From positions 9,146,090 to 9,210,089 of the forward strand of contig NC_080049.1 of NCBI RefSeq assembly GCF_026212465.1: 64,000 nucleotides of DNA, in the 5' to 3' direction. Positions 22,190 to 35,009 of the stretch are shown here, in pieces. Made by a program: the position numbers and the translations under genes. Positions within the stretch are counted from its first letter, which is position 1. Each line of letters opens with the position of its first letter. Origin of the DNA: Amaranthus tricolor (Eukaryota > Streptophyta > Magnoliopsida > Caryophyllales > Amaranthaceae). Below the pieces are notes generated by a model, which was not told where the DNA came from, did not search any database, and saw only the letters and a list, made by a program, of their open reading frames with translations.

Positions 22190-25100
22190 GAAATTAATAT
22201 TTTAGAAAAGAGGAATTTAAAATAACTATTAGCACGAGAATTATTTTGGGTCGAGTTGAATAAATAACTGTAAGCTAAGATAACGAAATAAATAATTGGG
22301 TCTATAAGATATACTTCTTTTAATTTTATTTATTCTTTCTTTCTTTTTTTTTTTTTTCCTTTTTTTCAATTATTATTTAATTTTCAATCCCTTTTAGTAT
22401 TTCTTTTATTTTTTTATTTAAATGTTTTCCTTGCCTTAAAAATCAGGTTGCCTCTTCTCATGAGTACTATTCCCCATCTTCTCAATTCTTTCCTTCCCCA
22501 TTTCCCTAACTCTCTTCATCTTAAACCTAAATTCAAAAATTAGGGCGCATCTTCCTCCACCTCTTCTCTGAACCTGCGACACTACCTTCCAGTTCTATCT
22601 TGAGATGTTTCGAAACAAGCATGAACTCAACAACATCAACCAATCTTGTTCTTTGAATTTTCGAGATAAACATCATACCTCTTCCTTCTCCTTTCCCTGA
22701 TTTCTTGAAGATCAAACAACAACATTGCAATTCATGAACCTTCAAGTATTTTGGGAATTTTCAAAACACAACAACAATACACCTCCTTGCTTTGCCGCTT
22801 GATTTTTTTTAATTGGAGGTACAAAGATTCTATACATATAATCTTCTTCTATATTATTTCTTGTATTTTTTTGATACATCCTATTAAAAATCTCATCAAC
22901 CATGAGTTAGAAATTGATTTCAAGGTTGAATTTATAGACTTGTTGTAATTAAAGGAATGAGATTAGTGTTGATTGGTATTATACAAGTGGAAAATTGTGA
23001 TTCATGGATTCTGTTGAGAAATGCGTCTTGATGGTAAAATATTGGGTATTTTGACATTCTTGGATGAACTGATAGATTCTTTTTGAGTATTATTGATTGT
23101 AGGATAGATATCTTTGTGGTTAAGTACATATATAATTTGGAGAATAATGATTGTTGATACAAATTTTAGAGATGCGATAAATGACGATGGTTATAGGCTT
23201 TGTTGAGGAAACATTGTAAATGATGAAATATTAGACAATTGGTGTTCTGATATGAATTATGTGACTCATAGGTACATTGATTGTGTGCTTGATGTCTACT
23301 TGGTGTTAATTAGGCATATAAAGGAGGTTTATGGATGTTGATGAATGATTGAAGAGTGTGATCAATTTTAGAATGTAAACAAGTGTAGTTTGCGGTTATA
23401 AAATCTTATTGATGACATATTTGAGGTTTGAGTTAGAACATGCACAATTGTTGAATGATTAGAAATGTTAGAATTGAATCTTGGTTTAAGCTGCAGTCGT
23501 AGGAGGAGATGTAATGAGTTATATGTTAGTATAGTAGTATCGAACGCTCTTAGGTGATGTTGTGATTTTGTCATGCTTCAGGAAACGATATCATCGAGGA
23601 ACCCTTCTAGTAGATAGCTGTGGACTGGACCCGACTCCTTAAAGCGACGTTGTCGATGAGTAGTAGCAGTCCCTTATAAGGGTCTGACCAGACTACCTTT
23701 CTTCAAAATTGTTTTACCAAAGTTTCTTTTATATTGAAAATTAATGAGCTGAATTGTTGATTACTTAAAATTCCACAAAACATTTTGAAGAAATTCCAAT
23801 TGAAGGTTATTTTAGACATTCGTGCAATCGTAACGACTGGTCATATGCCTCATTCTAAGTCCGAACAAAGAAGATATGGCCAAAACAAGAACTGACTGAA
23901 AAACTGAAAATTTCCCAATCGCGGGGCGCGATTTGGCACATTCGAACAACATCATTATCCCAACTTTGAATTCATATTCACACACAATAATTCACACACA
24001 GTAAAATAAATACAAAACTAAATCCAAATTCAACAACACATCAATCCCAATCAATAATGAAGCTCAAACTTAGAATTAAACTCAATCAAATACTTGATAT
24101 CAAAATAGGTTTGCTTGAACAACTTTAGTCAAACATTGCAATCAAAATCACAACATTATGATATAACTTGATCAAAGCTTCCATTTGGACTTTATATCAA
24201 GTTATACCACAACTTTTAAATGTTTTAAAGAGGATCATTGGTTAGAGTTCTACCTTAAATAGCAACTCCAAGAAAAGCTTTAAGAAGAAAACCATATGTA
24301 TGTATTTTTGTGGGTTTGAAAAATGAAAGAAGACAACTCCAAGAAAGTAACCATGGATAACTTCCTCTTCAATTTGGTTTTCTCCCAACCCAAACAAACT
24401 CGAACCTACACTTTAATCCATTTAATAAACCCAATAAAAAGCTTAGATGAGCCCAAAAATCAGATTAAAAGATTACCCAATTTCCATAGCTCTTGATCCC
24501 AAATTACAAATCTCGTAATAGTTTCAGGACACCTCGTTACTAAAACAAGCATAGCTCACTCATACGGAATCCAAATGGGGCGATTCAAGTGGCTACGCGA
24601 TCGCAACTCAGAGCTCTACAAATCATATCCAGACACCAAAAGCTAAAAATTAACAAAACTGTTCGAAATTTTCAAACCAGAAATATCAATTTTTAAATGA
24701 AAAGATTAAAAGAGGTATAGAAGAAAAAATTCGTTTTCCTGCGTACAAAGGCTTCTATTTCCTTTGTTTGCTTTTCCTATAACTACTAGTCATCAAAATT
24801 TCATAAATCATAACCTAGATGACACATATCATTATATGTGTTATCAAACCCTTAACTTAATTATACATACACTCTTATGTATCAAACTCTCCACTTGTCA
24901 CTTCTCAATAGATAATAATACCACTTAAGACCCGGAATCATATATTTTATCTCATATTAAAATATCCGTATGACTAAAATAAATATCGTAGGTAAAATAA
25001 AATAGTCTCATAATTTTACTTTATTTAAGCGTCACTTTAAATAAAATAAAGAAAACTTTATATACGAGTCGACATAAATAATAAGACAAATTATCTTCTC

Positions 25101-25480
25101 TAAAATAATATCAATCGGATTGACTTAATTCGAATCCCAATCTAACTTAATTAGTACTATAATTAAGTTGTTTTAAAATAATGGTTATTACATGGGGTCA
25201 ACTTCCTCTCGTAATCTTGAGTGTCATGATTGGTTATTGTTTAATCTCCCTTGACCTAGCTTATCTTTTGTCTAAATCGACCTTTCTTGGGTGGACCTAA
25301 TCTATCCCCGCTGGACTTTCCTTGATTTATATCGTTTTCATTCTTTTTTTATCATTCGTGTCATTAGTTAGTTAAAAAACCAACCTACTAAATAAACTTT
25401 CTACATCAAGTTTAGAGTCTAGCTTCTCTTGTCCTTGTGGTTCGATCCCCGCTTACCATTACACTAGTTGTAGTTGTATT
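22190..25480. other. Retroelement-derived non-coding DNA
   Basis: No gene seen. A T-rich tract lies at 22320-22430 and a GC-rich patch, ATCGCGGGGCGCGATT, at 23919-23934. The text near 23600-23700 and 24530-24660 reads like LTR sequence of Gypsy elements, and a possible LTR end GTTATTACA falls at about 25191. The part from 25300 leads into the primer-binding site at 25548 and is probably the end of a 5' LTR. Confidence 0.35.
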
Positions 25481-25547
25481 AGGGTGTTTATAAATATTGT
25501 TTGATTCGGCTCTAGCAACAACGACTGCGAAAACCCGCTATCAAAAT

Positions 25548-25565
25548 GGTGCCGTTGTTGGGGAC
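25548..25565 (+). other. Gypsy-type primer-binding site
   Basis: TGGTGCCGTTGTTGGGGA resembles the TGGCGCCGTTGCCGGGGA primer site common in plant Athila/Tat-type Gypsy elements, with three C-to-T changes. Its position before a gag remnant supports the call. Confidence 0.7.
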
Positions 25566-25681
25566 AAGGCGTTATGTTTAGATTTTGTTCTTGATGTAGT
25601 TCATTTTTGCTTTTTTAGTTTATTATTTTATATTCTTGCTTGTCAGTTCTTACGCTTGGTTTGTAGTGTTGTTTGCATGCA

Positions 25682-26725
25682 TTATGGCACTCGTAGAGCA
25701 CAGCTACAGCTCGTTCCTTACAATCCTGAGATCCAAAGATTGAGAAGACAAGCTCTACGTCCAATTCAGTTACAACCAACCACTCCCGACCCTCTTACAC
25801 AACCAATGGCCGAAGACAAACAATTGTTTGGCCAATTTGAGACTCTCGGTTCCCAAGAATTCCAAGGGGGTGTCGTGCTACCCACATCTGTAGCTCCATA
25901 CCAAATACACCCACAATTCACCCGGATGGTGAAGGAGACCCCTTTTTGCGGTTTAAAGGACGAATGCCCTCTCCAACACTTGGAGGCATTCTCTGACATA
26001 TGTGGTCTCATCCCTCCATGCCCCAATAGCCCGGACTATGTCCGAATGCACCTCTTTCACCTGAGTCTAATCGGCGATGCTAAGGATTGGTACAAGTGGA
26101 TCAAGCCGAACTCCATCACCACATGAGCCTAATTGAAGACATCTTTCTTAAAGAGGTTCTATCCTACAGTTTGAACACAAGATTGGCACAAGAAAATCAC
26201 AGTCATTTACTTAAGAGGATGATGAGAACTAAAGTGCTACTTAGGAGTCAGTTCAAGAGAATGATTAGAGTATGCCCTCACCAGGAGTACAAGGAGAACC
26301 ATCTCAACACATTCTTCTATGATGGTTTCAACAATCTAGAAAAGCACTTCTAGACTCAGCGGTTGGTGGTCAACTTTCTAAGATCCTGTGCAACCAAGTC
26401 AAAGCATAGATCGAAGAAGTTGCTACGAATAGCTCTTGGGGAGGAGTAAGGGGTAGAGGACTACCTAGGGGCATGATTGACACGAGATACTTAGACACCA
26501 TCGGTGCAAAGATTGAGACAATCATGGATAAGAAATTTTCTAAGCTCAAGTTGGCTCAAGGTAGTTCAAATGTGTCATCAACGAATGAAAAGTTCTTCTC
26601 TTGCAAGATTTGCGACGACATTAATCATGACACATCATATTGTGGGGGCTCAAATTCTGAACATGTGGCGGCTGTAAACTATGGGGGGGGGAGGGGTGCA
26701 ATCAAGAAGGGGCTCCGGTCATGAA
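25682..26725 (+). pseudogene. Gypsy gag remnant with zinc knuckle
   Basis: The capsid-like part starts about 25682. Its frame runs through FCGLKDECPLQHLEAFSDIC and MHLFHLSLIGDAKDWYKW, the layout of retrotransposon gag (PF03732 type), and stops at 26124. Later pieces (26087-26351 and 26473-26722) lie in other frames. The last holds a CCHC zinc knuckle, CKICDDINHDTSYC, at about 26602-26643, which in family members binds RNA. No protease, reverse transcriptase or integrase follows, so the element lost its pol or was gag-only. The primer site 120 bases upstream fits. Confidence 0.7.
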
Positions 26726-26924
26726 TTATGATGGGTATGGGTACAACTTGATTGTGTAGCAATAGTGATTTATGGTGGGAAAATCCAAGGGTATGCATAT
26801 CAAAGTTCCTACAACAACCAACCCTTTAGACCTCCTTTCAATTCCAACCCCAGCTAAGAAAACTTCAACCAAGTCTACAACCAAAGCAATCATGTGCCTT
26901 ATAGCAACCAATCAGGTAAGAGTT

Positions 26925-28610
26925 TGATAAGTGTAGTATGTTACACTTATTGCGCCTTCCTTGTTGTGTATCAAGGTCTTTAGTTAGCATTTTGAGGTTA
27001 AATGTGATCATAGTTTGCTAATGTAAGTTCATGGGCTGTTATTTGACCTTTTCTGCTTTATCATTCCATTTTCGAGTGTATTCAAGCAAGTTTCAAGCCA
27101 TCTCGATCATCAACCATGTTTACTAAGCTTCATTGATGAATAATCACATGTTTTGATAGATCATTGCATGCTTGAGATCAATTCCGTAGCTCGTGAAAGT
27201 TTTCATCGAAGTTGAGAGAAGTTTGAGGGTCGTTTGATTAAGTATTCAAGGTGTTTAAATGTCCCATGTATGATCTCGGGCTAGACTATGAAAGCTTCGA
27301 TTGAATCTAAGCTAAATACAAGTTGCCGGGCTGTTTTAGTTTCAGTCGAAGCCAAGTTCAAAGAAATATTCTGATGGTTGATGACCCAAGTTTCGAGCGA
27401 TTCACTTACATTCGGTGGAGATTAGACCAATTCGATCGAGACTTTTTTGGTTTCGGTCGAAGCTATATTGCGAGCTACATTCTGATGCATTTTGATCAAG
27501 TTTCAGTCAAAACTAATCACATTCGGTCGAGACCATGTGCATTCGGTTGAGACTGTTGCAAATTCGGTCGAAGCCTGCTGAAGGAAAGAAACTGGACCTT
27601 GCTGGACGAAGCTCGATCGAAGCTAATATGGGCTTTGGTTGAGACTAGCCAAATTCGACCGAAATTGCTCTGATACGGTCGAGACTGGGCGCTATAAGTG
27701 CTATTGGTTTCTCTTAGGGGGGAGGGATCCATTTTTATTTTATGCATCTAGATAATTTAGTTTAGCACCCTTAATCACTTGATGCTTTAGTTAATTACTC
27801 TCTTAATCTAAGCCTTTAATTTTAGTACTTTGTGTTGATGTAATTTGAAGTTTATGGTTATTGTTATTCATCAAGACTTTGGTTTCGTTATTCATCAAGT
27901 TTCCATTTTTAAGGTATTTTACTTTTCTCTAATCTTTTAATTATGTTTATTATTGTTGTTTATGTTTGTTTAATAAATTAACTGCTTTCATGGACATAAT
28001 TAGTGAGTAGTTTTCTTTCTAGGGCTTGGTATGAACCCTAATATGCATATAGATTAGTTTATTGAGGAATTTGTTAGTTGTTTTTATCTAAGGATGATTG
28101 AATATGTGAGAATCCACTTAAGTTAAAGTCTTTTATGCTTTTCACAATCCAAAATATGAAAGTTGAGGTAGAATTTTGGATTAGTCTTAAGTGCAAAACA
28201 AGTTAAATCCTTTTATCGCCTTGCAAAAGTACGAAAGTTGAGAGTTGGTGGTTAATTGGTCTTGTTGATAGTTGAATTAATCAAAAGTATGAAAGTTGAG
28301 ATTAAGAAAGAACGTTATTCAATCCACGATTAGTTGATTAGTATCCGGAAAAGGAATAGTTAACTCTTCACCTGAACCTAGATAACATAACCACCATTAA
28401 ACTTAATTGTCTACTCCTATGTATATTAGTACACTTTTGTCTTATTGTATCAAGTCATTTCGTATCTTTGCAAACGTAGTGTAGTTCATACTCATCGTTA
28501 TTTAGTTGTTTTATAGCATTTGATTAACTAAATTACTCTAGAAATAAAGCCTCGTCGTGGTTTGACCCGTAATCGTACTACAACACCCGTGCGCTTGCGG
28601 TATTAAAATA
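26925..28610 (+). repeat. LTR-like sequence, plus orientation
   Basis: Starts TGATAAGTGTAGTATGTTAC, which contains the inverted repeat AAGTGTA/TACACTT. It ends near 28610 after ACCCGTGCGCTTGCGG, text that resembles the close of the reverse LTR at 28692-30568. The length of about 1.7 kb fits Athila-type LTRs. The right boundary is approximate and no target duplication was found. Confidence 0.45.
27320..27690. repeat. Degenerate TTCGGTCGAGAC motif array
   Basis: About a dozen copies of a TTCGGTCGAGAC/TTCGGTCGAAGC-type motif, spaced roughly 20-40 bases apart, with variants ATTCGGTTGAGAC, CTCGATCGAAGC and CTTTGGTTGAGAC. It lies in the middle of the LTR-like sequence. Confidence 0.6.
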
Positions 28611-28691
28611 AAAACTCCTAATAGAGTTTTCCAAGGCCGAACGGGAATAGGCCAAACATGTATCTTCAAGTGCCAAGGGGCGCCAAAAACT

Positions 28692-30568
28692 TGTTCACAC
28701 AAATTTATCTCAACATGTGAGTTACCGCAACTGCACGGTGTAGTAGCACATACTGGTCGAACACAAAGAGCAAGGGTATGCAATTTTTCTTGCAATTAGT
28801 CAGGATTAAAAGGGGTTTGATAATTATAAACTAAAACAAGGAATTAAAAGGTGATTAAATAAATGATTACAAATGGGTTGGGATTTACCTCACATCTCGA
28901 TGGTTGAGCTAGTAGCATAGCCTTGGTTGGTCTCGGGTTGATTTAAGGGGAGCGGATCGCGATGGAGGTAAGTTACCCTTTCCATGATCGAGCTTAGGGA
29001 AACCTCATTAATCTTCACCTACCTCACTCATGAGCGAAGGTGATGGCCAAGGGCAAAAGACATCCGCTCTACCATTACCTTCCTACTCTCGTAAGCAAAG
29101 GGCATAGCACTTGAATCGATGGGTGGTTACAAGGTCCAACCCTCGTTGGCCCCTTGTTCCCAACCTTTTCCATGAATAGAAGGTTAGATGAATCTCGGTA
29201 CCCAACCCTCGTTGGTGCCATGAAATCAATCTTGACAACCCATTAATTGATGTAAAAAGCAACCACCAATCAAGCCTTCATTCAACCCAATAATAAACAA
29301 GGATCAACTACCATTCATCCATCTCAATGGGTTAAGCTAACCCCAACCCCTAACTAACTACTCACTAATCATAATCATAATCATAACATCAATAATCATT
29401 ATCAACATCAAAACCATTATTAACATATAAACTAAAGTCTTAAACACCAATGGCATGAATATGAACAAAAACAAGAACAATTAACCAAAAGCAATTTATA
29501 ACAATCATAAACTAACAAAAACTAACTATTAAAATTAAAAATAATAAAAATAGAGAGGTCGAGATTTCCATAAAATATAAGAAAGATTTAAGAATAACAA
29601 AAACCCAATAAATATTCATCAACAATACTCCATGGAAATAGCTTGTCACGTTGAGATAAATGCTATCAATGGATAGAATTAAGAAATCTAACAAAAATAA
29701 ACCATAAAAAAATAAAGTTTTGGATAAAGAAATTAAATTTAACACAAGAAAAATTAAAGAAAGAAAGTTAGGGTTTATAAAAATAAAAAGGGGAAATTAG
29801 AAGGAAAAAAATAAGATGCTGTTGCTTTCCTCGCTGCTGTTGTGCTGCTTTGTAGCTTTAAGCCTTTAATTCATTAAACAATAGGCTTGGGAATATCTGT
29901 TAAATCAATTGGGCGTTAAAACATATCACAAAAAAAGTGTTGTCTTAGTTTGTCAAAGGCTTTACATTCGTGCTGCAGGTCGCGTGTTCAAAATTAGTGG
30001 GTAACGTTTTTCTGCTAGCTTTAATGCTCTTGCTTTGCTTCAGTGCAAGGAACGTATGGTCGTTCCATGTGGAACGATTGATCGTTCAACTTGCTTTCTT
30101 TGAAGCTCATGTTCATCAATTTTTGTCATTTTGGAAATATCATAACTTCTTCGTTAGAACTCCAAATTCGACATTTGAACAGTCGATTCGAAGCTTACTA
30201 ACCCAAATTTTACCTTTCAACAAAATGTCTACCAAAATCCGAGTGTGTTGACCTCCATTGGCACTTAAGTTGACTTTTCATGAATGATACTTCTTGCTTT
30301 GCTCGAGTTTGACTCCTTTTTTATCTCTTACCCTTATTTCTTCCTCAGTTTTAATTCATTCTTCCTCAAAATCTCCGAGGGATTAGGGAGCATCGTGCTT
30401 AACACACCTTTCCTCGAAGAAAAGAAAAAAAACCTACAAAATCAAGAACAAACACATGTTTTCCTCGAAAAGGGGTGTAAACCCAAGAAAATGGATTGAG
30501 ATGTAACAAAAACCGCAAAGAAACATAACAATTATCATGCATAAAAGGGATCAAAATAGGGTTTATCA
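28692..30568 (-). repeat. Reverse-strand Gypsy LTR flanked by both PBS and PPT
   Basis: Read on the minus strand it starts TGATAAACCCTATTTTG at 30568 and ends GTGTGAACA at 28692. Just upstream on that strand lies the purine tract GTTAGGGGGAGT (30569-30580 reversed). Just downstream lies AGTTTTTGGCGCC (28679-28691 reversed), a TGGCGCC primer site. The LTR is 1877 bp. A normal 5' LTR has only the primer site inside it, and a normal 3' LTR only the purine tract. Having both implies shared-LTR tandem copies or recombination between elements. Confidence 0.65.
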
Positions 30569-32370
30569 ACTCCCCCTAACCAAGATGTTGATTGTCCTCA
30601 AGCAAGAAGAGCAAGAAAGCAACCAACATGAAATCTCGCAAGATCATAGCACACGCAAGCAAAATACATCCCAATGGCATAAATGATGAACACACTTGCA
30701 TTGATAAGATGGCTTTGCAAAAACGAACATCAAAAACCCGACCAAAGGCTTAGAAAGCACAAAAAGACACAAATACACTCTTGGGCTCATAGCTTCATTA
30801 ATTTGAAGTGACAACTTGAGGCTCCCGAGCTAGCCCCTAATTGGCCCACATAAGACACACCAAACAACCAAAACTCCCAAGCCAATCACAAAGAGGCGAG
30901 CAAACCTCACTTTAGCTATGTGCGATCCAAATAACAACCACTCTCAAATGTGTTTAGGCATCAGTCTCGCTCAACCTATGACTCAAATGTAATGCGAGCC
31001 TCTAACACAAAGATGTATCCGTGTTTCGCACCTCGGTACTTGGGGACTCAAGGGCCAAGACTTCACTAGAAGTAGGTAGATCAACCTAAAAGAGTTGAAA
31101 TGGTAAAGGCTAAAGTGAGGTGAAACAGAGTAAGGATAAGGAAGGTTATAGTTACAAAGAAAAAAAGGGGTAGCATAACTGGCTAATTAACCCAAATCAA
31201 ACCAAAATGACCCATGATTTCACACAACTTGGCATTTATTAACTACTAATATTTTTCAATACAAATTTTTGACATCTTTTTTTTTTCTTTTTTTCTTTTT
31301 TTTCTCTTTGTTTTTTTTTTTTTTTTTCTATCTATATATTTTTTTCTTCTATTTTCTTTCTTTTTCAAATGATATAAAAACAAACACTACACTACCAAAA
31401 GCGAGTAGTGAAACCAAAGGGCTCTTAGCTAGAGCCATACGATACCAACTAAATAGATACAACTAAACCTAAAATCGAAATATCACCATGGTATATACAA
31501 GTGGTGACCTCAAGAAAAAAAATCAAAATTCAAAGACAAGCTTAAGACTCATGCCAAGTGTGATAAACCAACCACCGACATACCATCAACCAAGCCAACT
31601 AGTATACTACAAAAGGGATATGGTGAAGGTGAAGGTGAAGGAAGGTGAAAAGTTGAAGGGATAAGAAAGAAAGTGGAAGGTCAAATGAGATATGAAAGAA
31701 AGTTGGGTATAATATTGCATTGGCTAACAAGGGGGTAAGAAAGAATGAGGATAGGTCCGATCCAAACTAGCAGCTAAATCCATACAATGCCCAGGTCCCT
31801 AAAGTCATGCCTAGTGCGCTACACATCAAACATCTCAAAAACACGTATGTATCATATGTAGAAGGCTCAATCAAACCTCACAAAAGGGTTATTTGTGTTT
31901 GCTCGACATCTATGGTGGCACCACGAGTCCAAGTGCGCTTCGCGTTCCCGAAAGAGGATCGCCTAGAATCCTACTTGTGTCAAATAAAAGAAATGGAACT
32001 GCAAGTCAAAGAGTAACACCCATGCTCTAACACTCAAACGAAACCATGGTCGGGGGTTGAAATGGCAAAATCCATGAACAAAGCCAACTAATGCTTACAT
32101 AACCAATTACATAAGTATGGTCTAAGTGTGTACTTTAATAGCACGACAATCCAATACACAATCACCACACATGCGGTACTTCAACCTCTAATGAACCAAT
32201 GTCCTAAAAACAAACACACACACAACAATCACTATTAGTACATGTTCACACATCGAATCCATTCTATGCCATCAAGGCACTACTATACTTCATAATATAA
32301 GATGATTAAACCAATAAAACTCAATGTTCCTTAATTCCAAACATAACCAGTAACTTTACATCCCATTTTG
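30569..32370 (-). other. Gypsy internal non-coding region (3' side, reverse strand)
   Basis: Follows the purine tract of the reverse LTR. It begins with GATGTTGATTGTCCTCAAGC text, common next to Athila/Tat 3' ends, and carries no convincing coding frame. A T-rich tract lies at 31277-31365. A GAAGGTGAAGGTGAAGG repeat occurs at 31622-31645. The sequence near 31800-32010 is the best candidate for former coding, but I do not recognise it. Confidence 0.4.
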
Positions 32371-32377
32371 AAAAGTT

Positions 32378-34441
32378 TACAAATTTCAAACAGAAAATCC
32401 GACATTACCACTGTGTCCGGAAGGTATCAATTACCTTGGGTACCAAATTTCATAATATTTAACACTCGTTTACTATTTTTAATCAATTTTTTATTCAATC
32501 GGGAGTACAACAACGAAACGAAACACACCCGAACCATGAAGGCATAAAGCGCGCTTCCCGAGACAAAAGATGCTGTCCAAAAGACCAGTTACGTATTTAT
32601 ATATATATATATTTTTAATTCCTTTAATCTCATTCATCAATTCATCGGAATCCAACAACGATGCAAAAATCGTAACAAAACGTATATACGTTATCACCCA
32701 AATATCAATTAAATTAAATCAAATAATAATTATAAATAATCTCATCAAGACAGAAAATATATTTTTTTGACTCCGTTTTCATGCTTTTATTTATAAATTC
32801 ATATTTCATATCTATTTATAGATGTATAATCACAACAAAATCCCTTGAAATCAAAAACATCAAAATTGCTTCTACGATGATTAACAACCATATATCTGTT
32901 AGAAATAATAATGAGGAACCTTTGTATATGGCAATGGACTCCTTGCTTTGAATGAACCATGAAATGAAAAACACCGCAGAGAAGATTATTTGCGACGATG
33001 GCGTCACTAAAAATCTTGATATAGATTGAAGGCGACTACAAGCTTTCCTTTTGTGATATTTCCCCCACAAAGGTACTTGGTTTATGAGACCGGAAATTCA
33101 CAATAAGATACAATCAATCACATCAACCGGTTAGTACGAACCGATTGAACTAAATGATAATGTGTTTATGTAGAGATTAAAACCAGAAAACAATAAAAGA
33201 GTTTATAACTCTCTTTTATGTTTCAAGAGATTGAGAGAAAGATGGAACATAAACTATATTCCAAGATGTCATCAAAAAGTGTAAATGATTTCAAGCACCA
33301 ACTCTTATTTATAGAGTAAAGTAGCAATGATTCATCCAAATCCATTTGCTAATTATATCAAGTAAAACATTAGTTCATAACAACACAAAACTCCATGAAA
33401 TGAAGTTTTGATCTACGAACAGATGCACTATTCTAAGATTGCACGAATGAGCACATATGGTGCTCGAACGAGCATATGCCCAGACCATCAAACAAAAGCT
33501 CAGAAATTAAACTGAAAATGCTTCACTGAAGTGCTCGAACGAGCGCTATCATGGTCGAGCAAGCTCTAAATCACTCTCATTGTTACGTTTTTGCTTAGTT
33601 ATATGCTTTAAGCCTTTGGATATTGTCCTACATGCTCTAAATACTCAACAATATCATGAACACACATATAACTTTATTTTCTAAATCTTCACATCACACA
33701 TTTTTTTTATTAAATCCAATCATATAAAGCGTATTTGTAAATTAATATTATATATATAAAAGATTTCAAACATCATATCAAACCATGAACCAAAATTCAC
33801 ATATCAACTAAAACATATTTCATCGGTATTATTTTTGTCTATGTCAATCAAATAAAAAAAAGTAAGAACATAATCCTTTAAACAAATTGAAATTTTGTCA
33901 AAGGTTTATGAATTACAAAAACTTACCAATCAAAGATCAAAAGGCTAGGATTATGAACACTTGCACACCAAAATCAACCCTTGAACTTTTTTTTTTTCTC
34001 TTTTTCTCCCTTTTTCTCTCATTTGGTTGAATGAGATGGAATTGTGAAGGAAATTTTCTGAATTTTTAGCCTCCAACAAACCATTCATATGCAAGGTTAA
34101 ATGCCCCATAATTTCTAAACTTTAATTCCTAAGTTAATTGCCCATAATAAAATGCATTTAGGGAGGAGTTACATGAACTCCTCTACTATGCCCTTACAAC
34201 CGGCCAACCCTTGGTATATCCACCCATTTTATTTTTTTTCATTTTAATTTAATCAATGGTTTGATTTAATTGTACGAGCAAAAACGTTACGCGACGAAAC
34301 GCACCCATAACAAAAGTTTAAAAAATGACGAATTAAAATACACGTACTTTTATATTTTTAATTATGTACTTTTATATTTTTAATCGACTAAATATATATT
34401 AAATAATTATTTATTTAAATGGTATATAATAGGATGTTACA
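32378..34441. repeat. LTR-like block related to the 37021-39295 insertion
   Basis: The segment 32390-32465 (GGTATCAA...GTACCAAATTTCATAAT) matches 38155-38260 in sequence and order. The block ends ATAGGATGTTACA at 34441, like the GTGTTACA end at 39295. The left end is not found. It was later split by a solo Copia LTR at 32897-33650. No gene. Confidence 0.5.
32897..33650 (-). mobile_element. Solo Copia LTR, TSD ATATC
   Basis: Read in reverse, it starts TGTTGAGTATTTAGAGCATG at 33650 and ends TTATTTCTAACA at 32897. It matches the 3' LTR of the Copia element at 54294-55152 in order, including the AAAGAGAGTTATAAACTC region, the repeated 'CTCGTTCGAGCAC' text and the ACGCCATCGTCGCAAA region. It is flanked by perfect 5-bp duplications ATATC (32892-32896 and 33651-33655). 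No internal Copia sequence is present, so the two LTRs recombined and removed it. Confidence 0.88.
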
Positions 34442-34890
34442 AATGGAACGCTCAAAATGGTCATAAACAAGATGTGAACTACTACGCGAGGCTTGGAGTT
34501 TAGAGCTATGTGTTAGTAAAGACTTCACCGAGATGTTATCCGTGAAATGATATTAGGGAGAAGATCTATGACGAAATTCATTGCGATTCATCGGGGCAAA
34601 CCGTAAGGGCGATTTGTCGAGATCTGAAAGACGGCTATGACGATTGTGACAAAGCCTGTATCAGATAGAGTCATTCACCGCGAGATATGATTGACAGGAT
34701 AAGGATGTTGTACTATGACTTTTATCAGAAAGGTTTTATTCCGTCAAAAAAGGAATATGAGATCAGTCACTGTGTTCGTAAAAGGACTTAGGATTATAAT
34801 CTGGAAATCCAGACGTCTAGCAGTGACGATGATAACGATGATGGTGAAAACAACACCAATGATTTTATACAATTACACTTACATAATTAA
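34442..34890 (+). pseudogene. Unrecognised coding-like remnant
   Basis: A frame with scattered stops reads DMIDRIRMLYYDFYQKGFIP (about 34685-34745), then an acidic tail SSSDDDNDDGENN ending at TAA 34888. It begins exactly where the LTR-like block ends, so that insertion may have removed its upstream part. I do not recognise the family. It could be a transposon protein or a lost host exon. Confidence 0.3.
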
Positions 34891-35009
34891 AATATAACTG
34901 CTCAAATTTCTTGAGAAAAATTAAAGCGTAATTTTTAGGATAGTAAAGCGGGATATTTAAGAAATGAAAATTACTCTCAAATATGCTCAAAATTCATGCG
35001 GTATAATAT

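Noticed and set aside
22190..25191. A complete long LTR from a TG at 22187 to TTACA at 25191
   Set aside because: No target duplication and no matching inverted ends, so the boundaries cannot be supported.
31269..31466. Phe-rich ORF
   Set aside because: It is a T-rich tract in Gypsy debris.
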